Part shown: positions 7,768 through 15,823 of the stretch, one piece after another | Layout: every line of letters starts with the position of its first letter | Position numbering within the stretch: position 1 is the stretch's first letter | Assembly (NCBI GenBank): GCA_945877575.1 | Contig: CAMDUE010000004.1 | Span: forward strand, 124,001-188,000 | Reading direction: 5' to 3' | Source of the DNA: Chitinophaga pinensis | Lineage (GTDB): Bacteria; Bacteroidota; Bacteroidia; NS11-12g; UBA955 | Length of the DNA stretch: 64,000 nt | Made by a program: the position numbers and the translations under genes | Notes under the pieces: model-generated | What the model was told of the DNA's origin: nothing | Database searches by the model: none | Seen by the model: only the letters and a program-made list of their open reading frames with translations

Positions 7768-8784
7768 TTAGACGTTGTCTGTTGCTTTGTAAATTCGTTC
7801 AATGATATCAACCGTTTTCATTCCTTCGAGGGCATTGGTTGAAATGGTATCTTCGCCTTTAATGGTTTTGACTACATTTTCAATCACGTAGTGGTGATTT
7901 GCCGCTGAACCTTTGTAAGGGCCGTAATCATTGGGAGGATTGGTTTCCTTCAGTTCAGGCATGGTGTAATCTTTGATATTACAGTGTTCAATCTTGTTCA
8001 TGTATTGACCACCAATTTTAATGGAGCCATTGCTGCCTATTACGGTTATTGAACTTTCTAAGTTTGAATCCCAAACCGAAGTGGAGTAATTGATGCTGCC
8101 TATTCCGCCGTTTTCAAATTGGAAGTTGACGAATCCAGAATCTTCAAATTCAGTGGTATCAGCATGATTGAAGTTGCTGCTCAATGATTTGATGTTTTTG
8201 ATATCGCCAAAAACCCAATACATGATGTCAACAAAGTGACTGAATTGGGTAAATAGGGTTCCTCCGTCTAGTTTTTTGGTTCCCTTCCAATTGCTTACTG
8301 AATAATATCTTTCGTCTCTGTTCCAATAGCAATTGGTTTGAACCATGTATATGTCACCAATGATTTTTTTATCGACTATTTCTTTGAGCCATAGTGATGG
8401 TGGGCTGTAGCGGTTTTGTTTTACGATGAAGATATGTCTTGAAACTCTCAAACCTGTCATGATGACCTCTTCGCATTCTTTTACGGTGAGTGCCATAGGT
8501 TTTTCGATGATGACGTGCGCTTTGTGATTCAGTGCGTTGATGGCAAGTTCAGCATGTAATCCATTGGGAGTGGCAATTACCACAACATCAGGACGAATTC
8601 CTGCGTTGAAAAGTTCATCAATGGTTCCAAAGAAAGGAATATGGCTGAAGTGGTCTAACCCTTTAACGGCATCGCTATTGGTGTCAACAAAACCAACGAG
8701 TTCGCAATTATCGTTTTGACTGACCAAGGTTGCATGGCGCTTTCCAATATGTCCAAGTCCAACAATGCCAAACTTTATCTTCAT
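7768..8784 (-). CDS. Gfo/Idh/MocA-family sugar dehydrogenase
   Basis: A 338-residue NAD(P)-dependent oxidoreductase. The Rossmann motif 'GIVGLGHIGKRH' is at the N-terminus, followed by the family signature 'EKPMALTVKECE' at about 94-105 and a C-terminal alpha/beta domain beginning near 'RYSPPS'. The closest functional resemblance is to WlbA/WbpB-type UDP-HexNAcA 3-dehydrogenases, which make amino-sugar acids for surface polysaccharides, but the substrate cannot be read from sequence. A TACCTTTG -7 box lies only 5 nt before the start, so a nearly leaderless transcript probably begins here and continues into the flippase and reductase genes. Confidence 0.85.
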   Translation of the reverse strand: MKIKFGIVGLGHIGKRHATLVSQNDNCELVGFVDTNSDAVKGLDHFSHIPFFGTIDELFNAGIRPDVVVIATPNGLHAELAINALNHKAHVIIEKPMALTVKECEEVIMTGLRVSRHIFIVKQNRYSPPSLWLKEIVDKKIIGDIYMVQTNCYWNRDERYYSVSNWKGTKKLDGGTLFTQFSHFVDIMYWVFGDIKNIKSLSSNFNHADTTEFEDSGFVNFQFENGGIGSINYSTSVWDSNLESSITVIGSNGSIKIGGQYMNKIEHCNIKDYTMPELKETNPPNDYGPYKGSAANHHYVIENVVKTIKGEDTISTNALEGMKTVDIIERIYKATDNV

Positions 8785-8789
8785 ATGTA

Positions 8790-8797
8790 CAAAGGTA
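8790..8797 (-). promoter_or_regulatory. -7 box TACCTTTG
   Basis: An exact TAnnTTTG match on the minus strand, 5 nt upstream of the dehydrogenase ATG at 8784. It implies an internal promoter in the polysaccharide cluster and a leaderless or nearly leaderless mRNA. Confidence 0.6.
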
Positions 8798-8801
8798 TAA
8801 T

Positions 8802-9992
8802 TTAATATTTGATGCTGAGATATAACTCTTTAAAGGAGTTTAATACGGTTTCAGGCCCGAATTTCTCTTGAACTTCATTTGAGATTTTTTGGGGATTGTA
8901 GAAATTCAGGTGATTCATGCATTCAATCGAGGCATTGGCAATGTTGGCTGGAGTTCTTTCGTCAAAAAACACCCCGTTTTTCTCATGAATGAATTCCTTC
9001 AACGGACCGATAGACGGGCAAACCACAGGTAAACCGCAAGCCAGCGCTTCGGCGGCTACCACACAGAACGTTTCAAATTCGCTGTTTAGGAGAAAAAGAT
9101 CTGAAGCTTTTAAAATGGGTACGAAATGTTCTCTATCGAGCCATCCACGCCAATGAATGTTATTTTCAACTCCGCATTCTTTGGCCAATGATTTTAATTC
9201 TTCAATTCTTGATGGATCTCCTCCGATAATGGAAAACTCCACAGAAAATCCTTTTTGTAGAACCAATGATAGCGCTCTGATTTGGTCTTCAACGCCTTTT
9301 ACAGGAGATAATGTAGAAATATGAACCCATTTGAAACTGTTTTCAGAATTGATATTCTCTTTACAGTCGTAGTTTCTAATATCGATTACGTTGGGAATGA
9401 CGTTGATATTTTTTGCCAATCCGCATTTTTCTATTTCTTGACCATGGTATTCGGTCAATCCTGAAATAGCAGAGGCGTTTTTGAATATGAGTTTATGCAA
9501 CCATTTTGAGTAAAATGGCAATTGTTGAAATCGATCGTAAATATAAATAGTGACTTGTTCCGAAAATACATAGGGGGTATTTTTAACGTATTTTAAGTAC
9601 AAGGCAAAAATACCCATGGGCACCGATGAATGCAGGTGGTGTATGTTTATTGGCCCTTCATCTTTGACAATTTCTTTATATGCTTTTATGCAACCTATAA
9701 AAAAATGATAAAAATTTAAAATAGATTTTAATATAGGTAATTTAGAGTAATTGGGGTTGTAAAAAACGGTGTATTGGGTAAAATTATCGACCGGATTTTT
9801 CTCAATTTGGTATCCAGATTTTAATTCTGTGTCTGCTTCAACCGTTAGAACGGTTAGATGGAAGTCGGTGGAGGCAACGTTGGCGAAATTCCTGATGAAT
9901 GGACCTTTGAACGGGAAAATCCGAGTGGGGAAGAAACTCGCCATAAACAAGAGATTTGGCTTGGTTTTGTAGGATGTTCCGTCTGATTGCAT
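8802..9992 (-). CDS. glycosyltransferase, GT4 family
   Basis: About 396 residues with the two-domain GT-B layout. The N-terminal acceptor domain includes 'FMASFFPTRIFPFKGPFIRN' and 'NIHHLHSSVPMGIFAL'. The C-terminal donor domain has 'STLSPVKGVEDQIRAL' and the GT4 signature 'LLNSEFETFCVVAAEALACGLPVV' region with its conserved ExxxE glutamates. Such enzymes add sugars from activated donors during lipid-linked glycan assembly. The frame stays open nine codons further, but that extension begins at a TTG inside a TAAATTTG -7 box (10017-10024), so the ATG at 9992 is chosen. It lies 17 nt upstream of the dehydrogenase ORF. Confidence 0.85.
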   Translation of the reverse strand: MQSDGTSYKTKPNLLFMASFFPTRIFPFKGPFIRNFANVASTDFHLTVLTVEADTELKSGYQIEKNPVDNFTQYTVFYNPNYSKLPILKSILNFYHFFIGCIKAYKEIVKDEGPINIHHLHSSVPMGIFALYLKYVKNTPYVFSEQVTIYIYDRFQQLPFYSKWLHKLIFKNASAISGLTEYHGQEIEKCGLAKNINVIPNVIDIRNYDCKENINSENSFKWVHISTLSPVKGVEDQIRALSLVLQKGFSVEFSIIGGDPSRIEELKSLAKECGVENNIHWRGWLDREHFVPILKASDLFLLNSEFETFCVVAAEALACGLPVVCPSIGPLKEFIHEKNGVFFDERTPANIANASIECMNHLNFYNPQKISNEVQEKFGPETVLNSFKELYLSIKY

Positions 9993-10016
9993 GATTGATT
10001 TATAGAAATACGCGGT

Positions 10017-10024
10017 CAAATTTA
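10017..10024 (-). promoter_or_regulatory. -7 box TAAATTTG
   Basis: An exact TAnnTTTG match on the minus strand, 24 nt upstream of the GT4 start. With the TAATTTTG box at 10077 on the plus strand it forms a divergent promoter pair in the middle of the polysaccharide locus. Confidence 0.55.
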
Positions 10025-10076
10025 ATTCATTGATAGTAATTACTCCTATTTTTCAAGGGTATTTCAGATAATCATG

Positions 10077-10084
10077 TAATTTTG
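10077..10084 (+). promoter_or_regulatory. -7 box TAATTTTG
   Basis: An exact TAnnTTTG match, 6 nt before the epimerase ATG at 10091. It overlaps an upstream in-frame TTG, ruling that start out, and implies an almost leaderless mRNA. Confidence 0.6.
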
Positions 10085-10090
10085 TTATTC

Positions 10091-11149
10091 ATGCCTAAAA
10101 AAGTAATTAGTGTAGTAGGTGCAAGGCCACAGTTCATCAAAGCCGCGCCTTTAGAGATGGTTTTTCGTGAGATTCCTGATTTTGAATTTATATCTATTCA
10201 TACGGGGCAGCACTACGATGAGAATATGAGCCAAGTCTTTTTTAATGACTTTGGTTTGGAACAACCCAAGTATCAATTGCATGTAGGCAGTGCGAGTCAT
10301 GGCAAACAGACTGGGTTGATGCTCGAAAAAATTGAAGAAATAATGCTTCAGGAGAATCCTGATTTGATGATTGTTTATGGTGATACCAATAGCACATTGG
10401 CCGCTGCTTTGGCTGCATCGAAATTGAATATTCCCATAGCGCACATTGAGGCTGGACTGCGCAGCTACAATAGAACCATGCCCGAAGAAATTAATCGCGT
10501 TTTAACCGATCACCTAAGTTCGCTTTTGTTGGTTCCGTCGGAAGTATCGGTGAATAATTTGAAGAAAGAGGGCATTACACAGGGCGTTGAAATTACGGGA
10601 GATATTATGATGGATATTCTTAGAATTTCCACAGAGAAAAACGTGGTTTCTAAGCCGGTAGATCACGCTTATTACTACGCCACCATTCACAGGCCCTACA
10701 ACACTGACCTCCCAGAGAGAATGTCGCAGATTCTCACAGAAATGAATTCATTGGATAAACCGGTTTACTTCGCTATTCATCCGAGAACTTCGTCACTTTT
10801 GGAAAAATACGGCATGAATTTCAGTGATTTCAACAACATAAAATTCATAGAACCACAGAGTTATATTGGAAATTTAGGCTACTTGCTGAACGCTGATCGC
10901 ATCATAACTGATTCAGGCGGATTGCAAAAAGAGGCATGGTTTGTGAAAAAGCCTTGCGTGACTTTGCGTCCTGAGACCGAGTGGGTTGAAACCTTAGATA
11001 ATCAATGGAATGTATTGGTTTTTGAAGATTTATCTCAGCTGAAGGAAGCTATTTCCACCACTCCGGGCGCTTATAATGATGGAGTTTTTGGTGACGGTCA
11101 TGCGGCCGAAAAAATTCGTGATTCTATTTTGGCTTTTTTAGGATGTTAA
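10091..11149 (+). CDS. wecB: UDP-N-acetylglucosamine 2-epimerase
   Basis: A 352-residue non-hydrolysing epimerase that interconverts UDP-GlcNAc and UDP-ManNAc, the precursor of ManNAc-derived sugars in surface glycans. Recognisable blocks in order: 'SVVGARPQFIKAAPL' at the N-terminus, 'HTGQHYDENMS', 'VYGDTNSTLA', 'HIEAGLRSYNRTMPEEINR' with its catalytic glutamates, 'ATIHRPYNTD' with the catalytic His, and 'ITDSGGLQKEAW' in the nucleotide-binding C-terminal domain. The length is normal. It opens the plus-strand arm of the polysaccharide locus and is followed 4 nt later by a glycosyltransferase gene. Confidence 0.92.
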   Translation: MPKKVISVVGARPQFIKAAPLEMVFREIPDFEFISIHTGQHYDENMSQVFFNDFGLEQPKYQLHVGSASHGKQTGLMLEKIEEIMLQENPDLMIVYGDTNSTLAAALAASKLNIPIAHIEAGLRSYNRTMPEEINRVLTDHLSSLLLVPSEVSVNNLKKEGITQGVEITGDIMMDILRISTEKNVVSKPVDHAYYYATIHRPYNTDLPERMSQILTEMNSLDKPVYFAIHPRTSSLLEKYGMNFSDFNNIKFIEPQSYIGNLGYLLNADRIITDSGGLQKEAWFVKKPCVTLRPETEWVETLDNQWNVLVFEDLSQLKEAISTTPGAYNDGVFGDGHAAEKIRDSILAFLGC

Positions 11150-11153
11150 CACC

Positions 11154-12338
11154 ATGAAAACCAAAATTGTGCACGTTGTCTATCAGTTTCATCCCGACAT
11201 GGGATACGATAGCAATTTGTTCGCTCGCTTTGCCCACCCTCAGTTGGAGGTTGTCATTTTGACCTCCGATAATTTGGATTTATGGAATGTAACTGCCAAA
11301 GACGTTCAAACAGCTGATTCCAGAATTGAAGAACAATACGGCGTGGAAATCATCCGATTGGGATCTTTTAAAACGGGCAAAAAGAAAGCCGGTGTGTTCA
11401 TGAAGGGTTTGAATCGTAAAATTGAAGAAATCAACCCCGAAATCGTTTTTTACCACGGTTTAGAGAGCCCCACTTACGCTTGGTCCATCATTCGACAAAT
11501 TGGAAAGCGATTCATAACTGCAGATACGCACACGCTGTTTTCACAGTTTAAAGATGTTACATTCATAGGTGGTATTTATTTGAATTTGATTTTCAAACCT
11601 TTGATTGTGAATAGGTTGAAAAAAATAAATGCTCCCATGTTTTATACGGCCTTGGAAAACAAGAAGGTTTTACAATGGTTTGGGTTTGAAGAAAATCAAA
11701 TTTTTGATAATGAAATTTGTACTGACGTTGAACTCTTTCGGAAGGAAGAAATTCAGTTCAAAGATTTTTTGCCACAAACCAATTTTCAAGGTAAAGTGCT
11801 GCTGTACACCGGTAAATTCGATCATTTCAAACAACCCGATATTATTTTGGATGCTATCAGCACCATTGAAGATCAAATAGACTTTCCATTGGATTTGGTT
11901 TTCGTGGGACCCAAAAACGAGGAATATCAAAACAGGCATTTCAAGAGAACATTTTCGAACGAATTGATTCAAATTCATTTGTTGGGACCCGCCAAAAATC
12001 ATGAGTTGTATCAATATTATTCTGCTGCAGACATCGCTGTTTTTCCCAAGCAAAATACCCTTAGTTCATTGGATGCGCAAGCTTGTGGCTTGCCCGTAAT
12101 TATGGAACGCGATGAAACCAACGAAGAGCGTCTCAAGGAAGGTGGATTGTGCTATGAGCCTGAGAATGTATCTGATTTAGGTGCACAAATACTAAAGCTG
12201 TTGAAAGATGAAACGTTGGTAAAAACTTTGTCCGAGAACGGACGAAATTACATGCACGAGCGTTATAACTACAAAAAGAAGATGACTGATATTCAAGAAA
12301 TGCTTCTTCAACAATATTTAGAAACTCAAAAAGCATGA
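11154..12338 (+). CDS. glycosyltransferase (GT-B fold)
   Basis: A 394-residue protein with the GT4-type architecture. The N-terminal half includes 'VVYQFHPDMGYDSNLFARF'. The C-terminal donor-binding half has 'VLLYTGKFDHFKQPDIILDA', 'VFVGPKNEEY', and 'AADIAVFPKQNTLSSLDAQACGLPVIME', in which the usual ExxxxxE donor site appears as 'SSLDAQACGLPV' with Asp in place of Glu. It probably adds one sugar of the locus-specific glycan at the cytoplasmic face. It follows the epimerase by 4 nt and overlaps the next gene by 4 nt (ATGA), so these are co-transcribed. Confidence 0.8.
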   Translation: MKTKIVHVVYQFHPDMGYDSNLFARFAHPQLEVVILTSDNLDLWNVTAKDVQTADSRIEEQYGVEIIRLGSFKTGKKKAGVFMKGLNRKIEEINPEIVFYHGLESPTYAWSIIRQIGKRFITADTHTLFSQFKDVTFIGGIYLNLIFKPLIVNRLKKINAPMFYTALENKKVLQWFGFEENQIFDNEICTDVELFRKEEIQFKDFLPQTNFQGKVLLYTGKFDHFKQPDIILDAISTIEDQIDFPLDLVFVGPKNEEYQNRHFKRTFSNELIQIHLLGPAKNHELYQYYSAADIAVFPKQNTLSSLDAQACGLPVIMERDETNEERLKEGGLCYEPENVSDLGAQILKLLKDETLVKTLSENGRNYMHERYNYKKKMTDIQEMLLQQYLETQKA

Positions 12339-12880
12339 AAACAATGCATAAAAAAATAGGTGTTTGTTTAGTGATTTTATGGTCTTTGTTGACGTTTAAC
12401 CTGTCATCAGCTCAAAGAATTGCCATGATTGACATGAAGGGCCACCCTGATACGTTGGCCTTTAGGTTGGTGAAGGAGAAAGGATTTACCACCATGCCCA
12501 ATCAAGGAGATGTCAGGGTTTTGAAGGGTAAGTTAAACGGTGAGCCCATTGAACTTAAAATTTACTCTTCGCCCATTGGCAAGAGGGTTTGGATGGCTAC
12601 CGCGTTTTATGTCCCTCATAAAAACTATAAAAAGGCCCTCATTGACTTTGAATTGAAAGTGCAAAATTTGGTGGAGCGCTATGGGAATTTTGAAAGTAAA
12701 AACATCCTCAAGAAGCAGAAAACAGCGAAAGCCGACTGGGGTTATATGCAATATTTTCAAAATTTGCAGCTCGTTGCAGAAATCGTGGAGGGAAATAGAG
12801 TGGCGGTTCATTTTATCTTGAGAGACGAAAGAATTAAGCATGATGAAGAGAAGAAACTCTCTGAAAATCAGCTCTTTTAA
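12335..12880 (+). CDS. secreted protein of unknown function
   Basis: A 181-residue protein with a signal peptide (hydrophobic 'IGVCLVILWSLLTFNLSSAQ', cleavage after AQ). The mature domain of about 150 residues begins 'RIAMIDMKGHPDTLAFRLVKEKG' and has a mixed alpha/beta pattern with Lys-rich helices. I recognise no family. The start overlaps the preceding glycosyltransferase stop by 4 nt, and the stop overlaps the next start (TAATG). It is thus tightly embedded in the polysaccharide/aminotransferase operon. Confidence 0.65.
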   Translation: MKTMHKKIGVCLVILWSLLTFNLSSAQRIAMIDMKGHPDTLAFRLVKEKGFTTMPNQGDVRVLKGKLNGEPIELKIYSSPIGKRVWMATAFYVPHKNYKKALIDFELKVQNLVERYGNFESKNILKKQKTAKADWGYMQYFQNLQLVAEIVEGNRVAVHFILRDERIKHDEEKKLSENQLF

Positions 12881-14166
12881 TGAATAGGAAACACTTCATA
12901 TACTCATTGGGATTGGGAGCTGTGGCGCCTTCGGCGTTGAAGGGTGGCGAGTGGTTAGAACGTGTTCCGAAGGGCAATCCTAAAGAGGAAAAGTTTTGGG
13001 AAGATTTGGCTCGGAGTTTCCCAAAGAATTATCAAAAAGGGGGGAAGCAATGGGAGACGAACATCGTTAATTTGGAGAACGGTTATTTCAGTCACATGCC
13101 GCCTGAAGTATTTTTAGCGCATGTGGCTCATCATAATCACATCAACGATGCCACGAGTTTGTTTATGCGACTGGAGCAGCAAGATGAGATTGAAAAGTCG
13201 AGGTTGACATTTGCACAATCGCAAAACTTAGACCCTGATGAATTGGCTTTTACTCGCAATACTACCGAGAGTTTGAATGCGGTAATTATGGGATTTCCGT
13301 GGAAGGCTGGCGACGAAGTGGTGATTGGCAACCAAGACTATGGAAGCATGGTTGAAGCCTTTGAGCAGGTTTCGAAGAGATACGGTGTGGTGGTTAATGT
13401 GGCAAATGTTCCGCTTTCGCCTGAAACCGATGAAGATGTGGTAGCGGCTTATTTGAAGGAAATGACTTTGAAGACGCGCATGGTTCACATCACCCATTTG
13501 ATCAATTTGAGTGGACAAATTTTACCTTTACAGAAAGTCTTGAATGCAGTAAAAGCTTTCAAGAGTGATGTTATGACGTTGGTTGATGCGGCGCATAGCT
13601 TGAATCACGTGGTCTTAAAGATGGGGGATTTAATACAAGCTGATGCTATTGGTGCTAGTTTGCACAAATGGACTTGCGCACCCATTGGAGTTGGGATGTT
13701 GGTGGTAAAGAAGGAATGGATTTCTCAGATATGGCCGTTGATGGGCGATTCTGGAGATCCCAACAATATCCGAAAATTTGAGCATCAGGGAACGCGTCCT
13801 ATAGACAGTTTAATGGCCTTGCGAAAAGCCATAGAATTCGGTGAAAAAATTGGGGGTGCTGTTCCAAAATGGAATCGGTTGGTGTTTCTGAGGAAGTTGA
13901 TTCTGGGCAGTAACGGCAATGGTTTTAACGTCAAGGAATCGGGATCCTATCATTTGGTTTGCAATGAAGACCGATTGGGGGCAATATGTTGCATTAAACA
14001 CAAAGATAAAACGGTTCAAGAGCTGCAAAATGATCTCATGAAAGAAGGGATTTTCACGGTAGGAATTGAACACAAAGTGGTTCAAGGAGTTCGTATAACA
14101 CCTCATTTAAGTACTTCAAAATCAGACGTATTGCGTTTGAATTCGGTGTTGGCTATATTGGCCTAG
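12880..14166 (+). CDS. class V aminotransferase, IPN-epimerase-like
   Basis: A 428-residue PLP enzyme of aminotransferase class V (fold type I), the group that includes isopenicillin-N epimerase-like and cysteine desulfurase-like proteins. The PLP signature is visible: 'LVDAAHSLNHV' carries the cofactor Asp and His, and 'GASLHKWTCAPIGVG' carries the Schiff-base Lys. 'FTRNTTESLNAVI' forms the phosphate-binding part. The N-terminus (MNRKHFIYSLGLGAVA) looks like a short hydrophobic export signal, as in other Bacteroidota members of this group, so the enzyme may act in the periplasm. The start overlaps the previous stop codon. The substrate is unknown. Confidence 0.8.
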   Translation: MNRKHFIYSLGLGAVAPSALKGGEWLERVPKGNPKEEKFWEDLARSFPKNYQKGGKQWETNIVNLENGYFSHMPPEVFLAHVAHHNHINDATSLFMRLEQQDEIEKSRLTFAQSQNLDPDELAFTRNTTESLNAVIMGFPWKAGDEVVIGNQDYGSMVEAFEQVSKRYGVVVNVANVPLSPETDEDVVAAYLKEMTLKTRMVHITHLINLSGQILPLQKVLNAVKAFKSDVMTLVDAAHSLNHVVLKMGDLIQADAIGASLHKWTCAPIGVGMLVVKKEWISQIWPLMGDSGDPNNIRKFEHQGTRPIDSLMALRKAIEFGEKIGGAVPKWNRLVFLRKLILGSNGNGFNVKESGSYHLVCNEDRLGAICCIKHKDKTVQELQNDLMKEGIFTVGIEHKVVQGVRITPHLSTSKSDVLRLNSVLAILA

Positions 14167-14247
14167 TTGCATTTTTCCGTAAAATTCATTTCTGTACTTG
14201 CAATTATCCGTAAGTGATTTATGGTGGTATGCTGTTGCTTTGTTCTT

Positions 14248-14823
14248 ATGAGGAAATTCATTACTCAAATTGGCATATTTGTTTTGTTATTGTTTCACTT
14301 TGGATGTTCCGGCGTTCAGGAAAGAACTGCCTTTGGGGGTGGTTTCACTGTTTCAAAACCTCAAAATTTGGATTTATTGGATTCTGGATACGTTGAAAAG
14401 CAAACGATTGACTTTAAAACTTTAGAGGTTCCTCAAAGTGTAGAAAAGGAAAACGAGCTGGCTTTTAGCCAGAAAGTGGAGCAGCACATGCATAAAAGGA
14501 ATCAAAAAGTTTGGTTTGAATCGGGAAGGTTACCTAAAAAAATTCAAAAATTAAAGCCGATTAAACAGTATAAAGATTTTTTGAAAACAGGACAAATACT
14601 TGCAAAAGAAGAAGGCAATAACAAAGGCACAACTTTGTTAATAATTGGTTTGGGGTTGGGATTGCTTGGATATTTAATGTTTGCAGCTGCTGACAATGGT
14701 TGGTTTGGACTGGGTTTGGGAGGGAGCAATTTTAACGGATGTTTAGTTATTTTATTGGGTTTGATTTTGCTCATTGCAGCTGCGGTTCTTCTTATCATTG
14801 GATTGATCATGACATTGTCTTAA
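14248..14823 (+). CDS. lipoprotein with two C-terminal TM segments
   Basis: About 191 residues beginning MRKF, with a hydrophobic stretch and a lipobox ending HFGC. A hydrophilic middle region (about 25-130) follows, then two Gly/Leu-rich hydrophobic segments (about 134-150 and 165-190) that probably span the membrane. The frame is open nine codons upstream, but the lipobox distance fits the ATG chosen here. The downstream ribbon-helix-helix gene starts 4 nt after the stop. No family recognised; the combination of lipid anchor and C-terminal membrane hairpin is typical of small uncharacterised Bacteroidota envelope proteins. Confidence 0.6.
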   Translation: MRKFITQIGIFVLLLFHFGCSGVQERTAFGGGFTVSKPQNLDLLDSGYVEKQTIDFKTLEVPQSVEKENELAFSQKVEQHMHKRNQKVWFESGRLPKKIQKLKPIKQYKDFLKTGQILAKEEGNNKGTTLLIIGLGLGLLGYLMFAAADNGWFGLGLGGSNFNGCLVILLGLILLIAAAVLLIIGLIMTLS

Positions 14824-14827
14824 CATT

Positions 14828-15106
14828 ATGAAAAAGCGCATCAATATTTCCATAGATACTGAAATCCACGAGCAAGCCCAACGGCATGCATTCAGGCGTG
14901 GAATTAGTTTGAGTAATTTCATTGAGACGGAACTGTGTCGTGCGATGAAAAATCCACAGGGAACAACGAATTTTGATTATCCTAATGCTTGGTCGCAATT
15001 GGATTTAGAACAGCGGCAACATTTGATTCAATATATGAATTTTCTGATAGAAAAGTCGGGAGCCGGTGATGTTCCATTTGCTGTAGAGGGGATAGGGAGG
15101 TTGTGA
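14828..15106 (+). CDS. ribbon-helix-helix protein (DUF6364-like)
   Basis: A 92-residue protein whose first 45 residues fit a ribbon-helix-helix DNA-binding fold: 'KKRINISIDTEIHEQAQRHA' supplies the beta strand and first helix, and 'RRGISLSNFIETEL' the turn and second helix. This resembles antitoxin-type DUF6364/ParD-like proteins. No PIN, RelE or other toxin gene follows; instead a heptanucleotide array begins within 7 nt of the stop. It is either an orphan antitoxin/regulator or has lost its partner. It is likely co-transcribed with the lipoprotein 4 nt upstream. Confidence 0.6.
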   Translation: MKKRINISIDTEIHEQAQRHAFRRGISLSNFIETELCRAMKNPQGTTNFDYPNAWSQLDLEQRQHLIQYMNFLIEKSGAGDVPFAVEGIGRL

Positions 15107-15112
15107 AGTTAG

Positions 15113-15322
15113 TCGATGGTCGATGGTACATGGTAGTTGGTCTGTGGTCGATGGTCGGTGGTCGGTGGTCGATGGTCGGTGGTCGATGGTCTGAAGTCGG
15201 TGGTCGGTGGTCCGAAGTCGATGGTCGGTGGTCGATGGTCCGAAGTCTGTGGTCTAACTCCCGAACCCCGAAACCCGGCACCATCTACCCTCTACCCTCT
15301 ACCAGCTACCAGCTACTAGTTG
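15113..15322. repeat. degenerate heptanucleotide array 2
   Basis: Thirty 7-nt units in uninterrupted phase. The left two thirds are TCGATGG, TCGGTGG, TCTGTGG and TCTGAAG/TCCGAAG variants; the right third changes to CCCGAAC, CCCGAAA, CCCTCTA and CCAGCTA. The right-end units are near reverse complements of TAG-NNGG units, so the array is again G-rich on the left and C-rich on the right. It lies between two co-directional genes and begins 7 nt after the stop of the ribbon-helix-helix gene. Long open frames through it on both strands encode only heptapeptide repeats. Confidence 0.9.
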
Positions 15323-15361
15323 TAATATTTTTGTTAAATTGTAACACTAAAAAAAATGATC

Positions 15362-15802
15362 ATGAATAAATTAAAATCGATGTGGGTTGTTTTGGGAATT
15401 CTCACCATTTCCATGTCTTCTTGTGAAAAAGACGAGGTAGAAAATAAGCCAAGCATCAATGGGAAATGGGAGCTGATTGAGTCAAGGTCAGAGTATTTAA
15501 TCAATTCAACGAATGTGATTGACGACATTGAGGTTGACGCATTTCTTCCAAACGAAGTAGTAATGGAAGTTTTGGGCGATGAGGTGGTTTTCTATGACGA
15601 AGGAATTGAATCAGATCGTTGCGGATTTAAATACCAGAACAATAAAATGATGTTTATTTATGATGAGGATCCAAACTATGATTACAATGATACATTTTTT
15701 GTGTCCGAGTTAACTTCTACGTCCCTCAAAGCAAGAATTACGGAAATAGAAACCATTGATGATTACAGAATTGAAACAACCTTGAGTTTTAAGCGGAAAT
15801 AA
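15362..15802 (+). CDS. lipocalin-like lipoprotein
   Basis: About 146 residues with a lipoprotein signal ending 'SMSSC' and a mature domain starting 'EKDEVENKPSINGKWELIES'. The 'GKWEL' motif near the N-terminus, followed by alternating beta strands and ending in 'TTLSFKRK', is the pattern of small lipocalin-like domains common in Bacteroidota surface lipoproteins. The ligand is unknown. An in-frame ATG two codons upstream is also possible. The next gene has its own promoter box, so this one is probably monocistronic. Confidence 0.65.
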   Translation: MNKLKSMWVVLGILTISMSSCEKDEVENKPSINGKWELIESRSEYLINSTNVIDDIEVDAFLPNEVVMEVLGDEVVFYDEGIESDRCGFKYQNNKMMFIYDEDPNYDYNDTFFVSELTSTSLKARITEIETIDDYRIETTLSFKRK

Positions 15803-15807
15803 AGAAC

Positions 15808-15815
15808 TACCTTTG
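15808..15815 (+). promoter_or_regulatory. -7 box TACCTTTG
   Basis: An exact TAnnTTTG match, 8 nt before the ATG of the gene at 15824 and just after the stop codon of the lipocalin-like gene. Confidence 0.6.
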
Positions 15816-15823
15816 GAGCCGTT

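Noticed and set aside
14828-15106. Toxin-antitoxin module
   Set aside because: Only the ribbon-helix-helix protein is present; neither neighbour resembles a toxin.
14982-15369. Overlapping open frames on both strands rich in HRPPT or GGRWS
   Set aside because: Again the product of array 2; both strands are open because the units lack stop codons there.
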